From: Pararobbsia alpina
GTDB taxonomy: Bacteria > Pseudomonadota > Gammaproteobacteria > Burkholderiales > Burkholderiaceae
Length of the DNA: 64,000 nt
NCBI RefSeq assembly: GCF_902859895.1
Contig: NZ_CADIKM010000020.1
Coordinates: 1-64,000 of the forward strand
Direction: 5' to 3'
Both the position numbers and the translations under genes were made by a program. Below are positions 57,865 through 64,000 of the stretch, piece after piece. Positions within the stretch are counted from its first letter, which is position 1; each line of letters starts with the position of its first letter. Below the pieces are notes generated by a model. It made no database searches and was not told the DNA's origin. It saw nothing but the letters and a program-made list of their open reading frames with translations.

Positions 57865-60255
57865 ATGAACAACGCAGAACGCGACGGCGCTTATGTAGTT
57901 CCGTTCGAAGACTTGCGTATGAACGACGTCGAAGTCGTAGGAGGCAAGAACGCATCGCTGGGAGAAATGATCAGCCAACTGGCTGGCGCCGGTGTCCGGG
58001 TGCCAGGCGGTTTTGCGACCACAGCGCTCGCATTTCGCGATTTTCTCCATCACAACAAGCTGACCGAACGGATCGCCCAGCGTCTCGAGACGCTGAACAT
58101 CGATGACGTGAAAGCCCTCGCCGAGGCTGGCAAGGAAATCCGTCAGTGGATTGTCGACGCGCCGCTGCAAGCGCGGCTCGATACGGAGATCCGCGAGCAC
58201 TTCAAACGCCTCGAGGACGATTCACCGTCCGGCCTGTCGTTTGCCGTGCGCTCGTCCGCGACCGCCGAAGACCTGCCCGATGCCTCGTTTGCCGGTCAGC
58301 AGGAATCCTATTTGAATGTGGTCGGCATCGAAGACGTGCTCGATCGGACCAAGCACGTCTTCGCTTCGCTCTACAACGATCGGGCTATTTCGTATCGCGT
58401 CCACAAGGGCTTTACGCATGCGGAAGTCGCGTTGTCCGCAGGCGTGCAGCGCATGGTGCGTTCGGACACGGGCGCGGCCGGCGTGATGTTCACGCTCGAC
58501 ACGGAAACCGGCTTCGCGGACGTGGTATTCATCACCTCGAGCTATGGCCTCGGCGAGACCGTGGTCCAGGGCGCCGTCAACCCCGACGAGTACTACGTAT
58601 TCAAGCCGACGCTCGAACAGGGCAAGCATCCGATCATCCGTCGTACGATCGGCTCGAAGCTGATCAAGATGGAATTCACGAAGGCCGGCGAAGCGGGTCG
58701 CGTGAAGACCACTGACGTGCCCCCCGAGTTGCGCAACCGCTTTTCGCTGAACGACGACGATGTGATCGAACTCGCGAAGTATGCGGTGATCATCGAGAAG
58801 CACTACCAGCGTCCGATGGATATCGAGTGGGGCAAGGACGGCCAGGATGGCAAGCTGTACATCCTTCAGGCGCGCCCCGAGACCGTGAAGAGCCAGAGCG
58901 CGGGCAAGGCCGAGCATCGCTACAAGCTGCGCGGCAGCGCACCGCTGATCACCACGGGACGGGCCATTGGCCAGAAGGTCGGGGCCGGTCCGGTTCGTGT
59001 GATCCGCGACGCCTCGGAAATGGAACGCGTACAGCCGGGCGACGTGCTGGTCGCCGACATGACCGATCCGAACTGGGAGCCCGTGATGAAGCGCGCTTCC
59101 GCGATCGTGACCAACCGCGGCGGCCGCACCTGCCACGCGGCGATCATCGCGCGCGAGCTCGGTGTGCCGGCCGTGGTCGGCTGCGGCGACGCGACGGAGA
59201 TACTCAAGGACGGCGCGCTGGTCACCGTCTCGTGCGTCGAAGGCGACGAAGGCCGGATCTATGACGGGCTGATCGATACCGAAGTGACCGAAGTCGAGCG
59301 AGGCGAAATGCCGCCCCTCGACGTCAAGATCATGATGAATATCGGCAATCCGCAACTCGCCTTCGATTTTTGCCAGTTGCCGAATGCGGGTGTGGGCCTG
59401 GCGCGGCTCGAGTTCATCATCAACAACAATATCGGCGTGCATCCGCGAGCGATTCTCGAGTATCCGAATGTCGATCAGGATCTCAAGAAGGCCGTCGAAA
59501 GCGTCGCGCGGGGCCATGCTTCACCGCGTGCCTTTTACGTCGACAAGCTGACCGAAGGGATTGCGACGATCGCCGCGGCGTTCTATCCGAAGCCCGTGAT
59601 CGTGCGTCTGTCCGACTTCAAGTCGAATGAGTACAAGAAGCTGATCGGCGGCTCGCGTTTCGAGCCGGATGAAGAGAACCCGATGCTGGGTTTCCGCGGC
59701 GCTTCGCGGTATATCGCCGAAGACTTCGCGCAGGCATTCGAGATGGAGTGCATCGCACTGCGTCGTGTGCGTGAGGACATGGGCCTGACCAATGTCGAGG
59801 TCATGGTGCCGTTCGTGCGGACCGTTGGCCAGGCCGAGCGCGTGGTCAATCTGCTGGGTAAGTACGGACTCAAGCGCGGCGTGAACGGATTGCGTCTGAT
59901 CATGATGTGCGAAGTGCCTTCAAATGCCATCCTGGCCGAACAGTTCCTCGAGCACTTCGATGGCTTTTCGATCGGTTCGAACGACTTGACTCAACTGACG
60001 CTCGGTCTTGACCGGGATTCGGGGATGGAGTTGCTTGCGATCGATTTCGACGAACGTGATCCGGCGGTGCGCTTCATGCTCAGCCGCGCGATTGCGGAGT
60101 GCAAGCGTCAGAACAAGTATGTCGGCATCTGCGGCCAGGGCCCTTCGGATCACCCGGATTTTGCGAAGTGGCTGGCCGATGAGGGGATCGCGTCGATTTC
60201 GCTGAATCCCGATTCGGTGATCGATACCTGGAAGGCGCTTGCCAAGGCTGACTGA
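57865..60255 (+). CDS. ppsA: Phosphoenolpyruvate synthase
   Basis: PpsA makes PEP from pyruvate and ATP, the entry to gluconeogenesis from three-carbon compounds. The 796-residue protein has the N-terminal ATP-grasp domain ([35 protein letters not shown]). The swivelling phosphohistidine domain carries the catalytic His in [19 protein letters not shown]. The C-terminal TIM barrel includes [29 protein letters not shown] and [13 protein letters not shown]. It is divergent from its regulator ppsR and followed by a terminator. Confidence 0.98.
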   Translation: MNNAERDGAYVVPFEDLRMNDVEVVGGKNASLGEMISQLAGAGVRVPGGFATTALAFRDFLHHNKLTERIAQRLETLNIDDVKALAEAGKEIRQWIVDAPLQARLDTEIREHFKRLEDDSPSGLSFAVRSSATAEDLPDASFAGQQESYLNVVGIEDVLDRTKHVFASLYNDRAISYRVHKGFTHAEVALSAGVQRMVRSDTGAAGVMFTLDTETGFADVVFITSSYGLGETVVQGAVNPDEYYVFKPTLEQGKHPIIRRTIGSKLIKMEFTKAGEAGRVKTTDVPPELRNRFSLNDDDVIELAKYAVIIEKHYQRPMDIEWGKDGQDGKLYILQARPETVKSQSAGKAEHRYKLRGSAPLITTGRAIGQKVGAGPVRVIRDASEMERVQPGDVLVADMTDPNWEPVMKRASAIVTNRGGRTCHAAIIARELGVPAVVGCGDATEILKDGALVTVSCVEGDEGRIYDGLIDTEVTEVERGEMPPLDVKIMMNIGNPQLAFDFCQLPNAGVGLARLEFIINNNIGVHPRAILEYPNVDQDLKKAVESVARGHASPRAFYVDKLTEGIATIAAAFYPKPVIVRLSDFKSNEYKKLIGGSRFEPDEENPMLGFRGASRYIAEDFAQAFEMECIALRRVREDMGLTNVEVMVPFVRTVGQAERVVNLLGKYGLKRGVNGLRLIMMCEVPSNAILAEQFLEHFDGFSIGSNDLTQLTLGLDRDSGMELLAIDFDERDPAVRFMLSRAIAECKRQNKYVGICGQGPSDHPDFAKWLADEGIASISLNPDSVIDTWKALAKAD

Positions 60256-60342
60256 GTTGCCGACCACTGCTTGAGCGGGGCGCCTGTGGGCTGCTTTGAG
60301 CAGGCTACACATCTGGGCGCTTAGGGCGTCCCGCGGCGTAAA

Positions 60343-60378
60343 AAAGCCGTCACCTTTTGCGAGGTGGCGGTTTTTTTT
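60343..60378 (+). terminator. Rho-independent terminator of ppsA
   Basis: AAAGCCGTCACCT (60343-60355) pairs with AGGTGGCGGTTTT (60362-60374), with two G-T pairs, around TTTGCG. It is flanked by five A before and eight T after. It lies about 90 bases after the ppsA stop. Confidence 0.85.
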
Positions 60379-60491
60379 ATGTAGTCGCGCGGGCATCCAT
60401 CGGCCGAATGGCTAACATGCGCGTGCGCAATGGCTAGGCAAGTGTCGATATGCTATAAAAACACTCAGCGCTTCATAACACAGGGGACCGG

Positions 60492-60926
60492 ATGCACTGG
60501 GCAAGCGGGATATGGTGGATTGCCGTCGGCGCATTGCTGATCGGGGAACTCGCGACAGGCACCTTCTACCTGTTGATGGTGGCCTGCGGCTGCGCCGCGG
60601 CGGGCGTCGCGCGGCTGGCGGGCGCCTCGATCGAAGTGCAGTGGGCCGTTGCCGCGGTCGTGGCGGCGCTTGCCGTCTGGCTGCTGCACCGCTCCCCCTA
60701 TGGCCGCAGCATGCGTCCCGGTGCGACCCGCAACCCCGACATCAATCTCGATATCGGCGAGACCCTCGACATCGAAGGCTGGCATAACGGACTGGCGCGC
60801 GCGACGTACCGCGGCACGCAATGGGATGTCGAACTGGCCGAGGGCGAGGTCGAGCATGCCGGGCGCTTCGAGATCGCGGAGATGCGCGGCAGCCGCCTCG
60901 TGGTGCGCGCCTGTCCCAACCGGTGA
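60492..60926 (+). CDS. NfeD family membrane protein
   Basis: This 144-residue protein has two to three N-terminal membrane helices (about 5-65, including LLIGELATGTFYLLMVACGC) and a C-terminal OB-fold domain (about 80-144; GETLDIEGWHNGLARATYRG, WDVELAEGEVEHAG). NfeD proteins pair with SPFH/stomatin partners, and the next gene is one. The pair is thought to act in membrane-domain organisation and quality control. It is read from ATG 60492. Confidence 0.9.
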   Translation: MHWASGIWWIAVGALLIGELATGTFYLLMVACGCAAAGVARLAGASIEVQWAVAAVVAALAVWLLHRSPYGRSMRPGATRNPDINLDIGETLDIEGWHNGLARATYRGTQWDVELAEGEVEHAGRFEIAEMRGSRLVVRACPNR

Positions 60927-61007
60927 CGCCCGCTTCGGTGATGAGACTTCGGTGATGCCACATTTGCAGTCGTCCGGCACCCTGCCGGGCGTCAACGGGG
61001 AGCTGTG

Positions 61008-61970
61008 ATGATTGATTCGGGCGTAATCGCCATTGTCCTGTTTATCGTCGTGGTCGGGCTGGTCGTGCAGACCGTCAAGATCGTTCCGCAGCAGCATGCA
61101 TGGATACTCGAACGGCTCGGCCGCTTTCACGGTGTCCTGGCGCCGGGCCTGACGATCGTGTTCCCGTTCGTCGACCGGATCGCCTACAAGCATATTCTCA
61201 AGGAAGTGCCGCTCGAAGTGCCGAGCCAGATCTGCATCACGCGCGACAACACGCAGCTCCAGGTCGACGGCGTGCTGTATTTCCAGGTGACGGACCCGAT
61301 GAAGGCGTCCTACGGGACCAGCAACTACCTGATGGCGATCACGCAGCTCGCGCAAACGACGTTGCGTTCGGTGATCGGCAAGCTCGAGCTCGACAAGACG
61401 TTTGAAGAGCGCGACGTGATCAACCACAGTATCGTGACCGCGCTTGACGAAGCCGCACAGAACTGGGGTGTCAAGGTCCTGCGCTACGAGATCAAGGACT
61501 TGACCCCGCCGAAGGAAATCCTTCATGCGATGCAGTCGCAGATCACGGCCGAGCGCGAGAAGCGTGCGCTGATCGCGGCGTCGGAAGGGCGTCGCCAGGA
61601 GCAGATCAATCTGGCCGCGGGCGCGCGTGAGGCGGCCATCCAGAAGTCCGAGGGCGAACGTCAGGCCGCGATCAACAAGGCACAAGGGGAGGCGTCAGCG
61701 ATCCTGGCTGTCGCGGAGGCGAACTCGCTCGCGATCCAGAAGATTGCTCAGGCGATCCAGTCGACGGGTGGCATGGAGGCGGTCAACCTCAAGGTTGCCG
61801 AACAGTATGTGACTGCGTTCGGCAATCTCGCGAAGTCGGGCAATACCTTGATCGTGCCGGCTAACTTGAGCGAGATGAGTTCGATGATTGCCTCAGCGCT
61901 CGCGATCGTGCGGCCCGGCGGTGGTGCGGGCGCGGCGGCCGCCGCGGAGCAGGTCAAGCCTTTGCGCTGA
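61008..61970 (+). CDS. SPFH/Band 7 (stomatin/QmcA) family membrane protein
   Basis: This 320-residue protein has an N-terminal membrane helix (about 4-24, VIAIVLFIVVVGLVVQTV), then the SPFH domain (KIVPQQHAWILERLGRFHGV, FVDRIAYKHILKEVPLEVP, RDNTQLQVDGVLYFQVTDP). A long coiled coil rich in Glu/Ala/Arg follows (about 180-250), and then a Gly/Ala-rich tail. Members form large membrane-associated assemblies and regulate proteases such as FtsH. ATG 61008 follows GGGGAG at 60997-61002. Its NfeD partner lies directly upstream. Confidence 0.93.
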   Translation: MIDSGVIAIVLFIVVVGLVVQTVKIVPQQHAWILERLGRFHGVLAPGLTIVFPFVDRIAYKHILKEVPLEVPSQICITRDNTQLQVDGVLYFQVTDPMKASYGTSNYLMAITQLAQTTLRSVIGKLELDKTFEERDVINHSIVTALDEAAQNWGVKVLRYEIKDLTPPKEILHAMQSQITAEREKRALIAASEGRRQEQINLAAGAREAAIQKSEGERQAAINKAQGEASAILAVAEANSLAIQKIAQAIQSTGGMEAVNLKVAEQYVTAFGNLAKSGNTLIVPANLSEMSSMIASALAIVRPGGGAGAAAAAEQVKPLR

Positions 61971-62018
61971 GGGCCGAGGGGGCGGGAAAGCGGCGCAGGG
62001 TCGGTGCGGCACGTACGC

Positions 62019-62468
62019 TTAGCGCGTCGCCGTTTTCATCAACTGGGCCTTTTCACGCTGCCAGTCGCGCTTCTTTTCGGTCTCGCGCTTGTCGTGGAGC
62101 TTCTTGCCCTTCGCCAGCCCTATCTCGCATTTGACCCGGCCCTTCGTGTAATGCAGGTTCAGCGGGACGAGCGTGTAGCCGCGCTGCTCGACCTTGCCGA
62201 TCAGTTTCTTGATTTCGTCCGCATGGAGCAGCAGCTTGCGGGTGCGCACGGGATCGGGCTTGATGTGCGTGGACGCGCTCAGCAGCGGGCTGATGTGGGA
62301 GCCGATCAAGAAGATCTCCGCATCGCGCACGACGACATAAGCTTCCTTGATCTGCGTGCGTCCCGCGCGGATCGCCTTGACCTCCCACCCTTCGAGCACG
62401 AGGCCGGCTTCATGACGTTCTTCGATGAAGTAGTCGAAGAAGGCCTTTTTGTTATCGACAATGCTCAT
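62019..62468 (-). CDS. smpB: SsrA-binding protein SmpB
   Basis: SmpB binds tmRNA to rescue stalled ribosomes. From ATG 62468 the product is 149 residues and begins [20 protein letters not shown]. It shows the signature [16 protein letters not shown], then [16 protein letters not shown] and the basic C-terminal tail [20 protein letters not shown] that becomes helical in the ribosome. The longer frame adds 11 residues that overlap the divergent promoter. It is divergent from ratA, an association seen widely. Confidence 0.97.
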   Translation of the reverse strand: MSIVDNKKAFFDYFIEERHEAGLVLEGWEVKAIRAGRTQIKEAYVVVRDAEIFLIGSHISPLLSASTHIKPDPVRTRKLLLHADEIKKLIGKVEQRGYTLVPLNLHYTKGRVKCEIGLAKGKKLHDKRETEKKRDWQREKAQLMKTATR

Positions 62469-62567
62469 GGAATAGGCCTGATAAAATCGTGATTTTAGCA
62501 AAGCGGCGTTTTGTTGCTGGCCGCCTTGCCTGTACGCGCATGCGTCACATTGACGCGCTTCCTACTT

Positions 62568-63005
62568 ATGGCAGATGTACAAAAAACTGTCCTGATCCGT
62601 CACTCGGCCGAACAAATGTTCGATCTTGTCACGGACGTGGCCGACTATCCGAACTTTTTGCCTTGGTGTGGCGGCGTCGATATTCGCGAGCAGAGCGAAA
62701 CAGGCGTCGAGGCGCGTATCGACATCCATTTCAAGGGCATCCGCCAGCATTTCACCACCCGCAATACCCAGCAGCGTCCCAGCCGTATCGATATGCAGTT
62801 CGCCGATGGTCCTTTCAAGAAGTTCACCGGTTTTTGGGCGTTCACTTCATTGCGCCCCGATGCATGCAAGATCGAATTCGCGCTGCACTATGAATTCTCG
62901 AGCATCATCCTCGAGAAGCTGATCGGCCCGGTGTTCAACCACATCGCCAATACCTTCGTTGAATCGTTTGTCAAGCGCGCCGCCACGCGCTACGCCAAGC
63001 CGTGA
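62568..63005 (+). CDS. ratA: START/COQ10-like protein, RatA family
   Basis: This 145-residue protein has the polyketide cyclase/START fold: MADVQKTVLIRHSAEQMFDL, VTDVADYPNFLPWCGGVDI and the closing helix VFNHIANTFVESFVKRAATRY. In E. coli RatA was described as a toxin blocking 70S assembly; the family also includes ubiquinone-binding COQ10, and which role holds here is open. It is divergent from smpB and overlaps rnfH, the standard neighbourhood. Confidence 0.92.
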   Translation: MADVQKTVLIRHSAEQMFDLVTDVADYPNFLPWCGGVDIREQSETGVEARIDIHFKGIRQHFTTRNTQQRPSRIDMQFADGPFKKFTGFWAFTSLRPDACKIEFALHYEFSSIILEKLIGPVFNHIANTFVESFVKRAATRYAKP

Positions 63006-63361
63006 TGCATAGTATGCCTCCTGAGGACACGCCCGGCACGATGTTCGACGTCGAGATCTGTTACGCGTTGCCCGAACGCCAAGTGCTGCTGAGCGTCGCC
63101 GTGCCGCCTGGCACGACGGTGCGCGAGGCGATCGAACGGTCTCGCATCGTCGAACAGTGTCCGGAAATCGATCTCTCGACCCAAGCGGTCGGTATCTTCG
63201 GCAAAATCCAGCCGCTCGATACCCAGGTCTCGGCAGGCGATCGCATCGAGATCTATCGGCCGCTGACCGTCGATCCGAAGCTCGCACGTCAGCGCCGCGT
63301 GACGAAGAGCCGGGCGGGTTCAGTCGAGGGACGCCGCTGGCACGCGAAAGAGCGGCGCTAG
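63005..63361 (+). CDS. rnfH: RnfH family protein (UPF0125)
   Basis: This small ubiquitin-like-fold protein is often encoded with ratA and is regarded as its partner; the function is not settled. The 118-residue product shows FDVEICYALPERQVLLSVAVP and CPEIDLSTQAVGIFGKIQPL, then AGDRIEIYRPLTVDPKLARQ, the conserved C-terminal patch. The tail is basic. ATG 63005 overlaps the ratA stop (TGATG); GTG 63002 is a possible alternative. Confidence 0.92.
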   Translation: MHSMPPEDTPGTMFDVEICYALPERQVLLSVAVPPGTTVREAIERSRIVEQCPEIDLSTQAVGIFGKIQPLDTQVSAGDRIEIYRPLTVDPKLARQRRVTKSRAGSVEGRRWHAKERR

Positions 63362-63388
63362 GCAGGGGCGGGCTGTTCAGCTGAACGC

Positions 63389-63721
63389 TTACGGCGCGAC
63401 CCACATATGCCATGCAAAAAAGAGCGCAAGCCCGAATGCAATCGTGGCGAGTGCATGACGGGTCGAGAAGCCGACGACCGCGGTACCGAGCGCCGCCACC
63501 AGTTGCGGATTGCGCCAGCTGAGTTCGGCATCGCCGTGATGCGGTGCGACAACGATCGGTACGACGATCGCCGTGAGCACAGTGACCGGCACGAAACCCA
63601 GCGCCGTCTTGACGATCGGTGCAAAGCGCACCCGGTCACCCAGAATCAGCACCGTCGCCTTGACGAGATAGGTGACGAGCGCCATGCCGACGATCATCCA
63701 GATACCGGTCATCGTGCTCAT
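63389..63721 (-). CDS. azlD: AzlD family branched-chain amino acid export subunit
   Basis: This 110-residue integral membrane protein has three to four helices (WMIVGMALVTYLVKATVLILG, then ALGFVPVTVLTAIVVPIVV). It is the small partner of AzlC in exporters of branched-chain amino acids and analogues. It lies after azlC on the minus strand. A 33-codon ORF sits exactly between the two genes, overlapping both ends. Confidence 0.88.
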   Translation of the reverse strand: MSTMTGIWMIVGMALVTYLVKATVLILGDRVRFAPIVKTALGFVPVTVLTAIVVPIVVAPHHGDAELSWRNPQLVAALGTAVVGFSTRHALATIAFGLALFFAWHMWVAP

Positions 63722-63819
63722 GGGCGCGCCTTGTCTCGTTGTGCGCGTTGAACGGGGCTGTGGCGGGTCGCCTCGCGTCGCGCATGGCTCACCGTCGGGA
63801 TTGTTCCTTGGGCGTTCAT
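63718..63819 (-). CDS. Possible 33-codon coupling ORF between azlC and azlD
   Basis: This mini-ORF begins MNAQGTIPTVSHARREATRH and ends RAQRDKARP. Its ATG (63819) overlaps the azlC stop as ATGA, and its TGA (63720-63718) overlaps the azlD start as ATGA. GGAGGA lies eight bases upstream, a better ribosome site than that of azlD. The peptide is short, basic and unlike known domains, so its translation may matter more than its product. It could also be chance. Confidence 0.45.
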   Translation of the reverse strand: MNAQGTIPTVSHARREATRHSPVQRAQRDKARP

Positions 63820-64000
63820 TTCGATGTCCTCCGTTCGTGCCAGACCGTCAGCGCGGTCCCGACCGCGACGCCGGCCAGGACCGCGGCCAGCAGCCCGAGC
63901 TGATAGGGCAGGTTGCGCCAGCAATAGGCAAGAACCCCTGCGGTGATCGCCGCCGCGGCAAAACGGGCTGCCCTGACCTGCGGCATGACGATCGCGATAA
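63816..64000 (-). CDS. azlC: AzlC family protein, 3' part (cut by window edge)
   Basis: Only the last roughly 60 codons are present. They read AIVMPQVRAARFAAAAITAG, then helices VLAYCWRNLPYQLGLLAAVL and AGVAVGTALTVWHERRTSK before TGA at 63818-63816. MPQ, LPYQLGLL and the final AG-rich helix are typical of the AzlC C-terminus. Together with azlD it forms a two-subunit exporter. Confidence 0.8.
   Translation of the reverse strand, partial: IAIVMPQVRAARFAAAAITAGVLAYCWRNLPYQLGLLAAVLAGVAVGTALTVWHERRTSK

Overview
The window is a contiguous stretch of GC-rich chromosome from a member of the Burkholderiaceae (Burkholderia sensu lato or a close relative). The assignment rests on gene content and order: phaR, a Gram-negative porin ending in Phe, lplT//alr-radA, the dapC-dapD-yffB-dapE-prmB cluster, smc-zipA-ligA-def, map-glnD-rluB, and the long rpsB-tsf-pyrH-frr-uppS-cdsA-dxr-rseP-bamA-ompH-lpxD-fabZ-lpxA-lpxB-rnhB run followed by ppsR//ppsA are all arrangements I associate with beta-proteobacteria. 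I see no rRNA, tRNA, CRISPR array, insertion sequence, prophage or replication origin. The window is almost entirely housekeeping DNA.

Layout. 1-7100 is the least dense part: phaR, a porin with a long upstream gap, an AraC-type regulator translationally coupled to a 115-codon gene, a 55-codon gene behind a palindrome-decorated promoter, a universal stress protein, isocitrate lyase, and a YqaE/Pmp3 membrane peptide. 7176-9340 (minus) carries the RNA helicase RhlE behind a long leader, and an acyl-CoA-binding protein. 9526-12770 (plus) is tsaB-rimI-uracil-DNA glycosylase-DUF1853. 12755-14903 (minus) is lplT-thiD. 15048-17529 (plus) is alr-radA, meeting an ABC-F ATPase gene tail to tail. 19575-20057 is a glutathione peroxidase. 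20211-26506 (minus) holds a cardiolipin synthase and the diaminopimelate/lysine branch with prmB. 26899-34710 (plus) is smc-zipA-ligA-def. 34987-40174 (minus) is map-glnD-rluB. 40621-56525 (plus) is the translation, isoprenoid, outer-membrane assembly and lipid A superoperon. 56614-60255 is the divergent pair ppsR/ppsA. 60492-63361 carries an NfeD/stomatin pair, smpB (minus), ratA and rnfH. The right edge has azlD and the 3' end of azlC (minus).

How the genes work together. The 40-56 kb run links protein synthesis (S2, EF-Ts, ribosome recycling) with pyrimidine nucleotide supply (PyrH), undecaprenyl carrier and phospholipid precursor synthesis (UppS, CdsA, Dxr), envelope-stress proteolysis (RseP), beta-barrel assembly (BamA, Skp) and lipid A synthesis (LpxD, FabZ, LpxA, LpxB). 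Many stop and start codons overlap as ATGA, GTGA or TGATG, which suggests translational coupling.

The most unusual items, none of which is proven to be a new system, are: a tandem duplication of an 88-89 bp two-hairpin element between def and rluB (34796-34972); a 55-codon gene whose promoter is straddled by two copies of an AAGGGAAAACCC palindrome (3997-4231); nine 60-bp in-frame repeats giving RluB a long Pro/Arg/Asp-rich N-terminal tail; a 33-codon ORF with its own Shine-Dalgarno sequence that exactly bridges azlC and azlD; and operator-like palindromes plus a possible decayed LysR HTH fragment upstream of isocitrate lyase.
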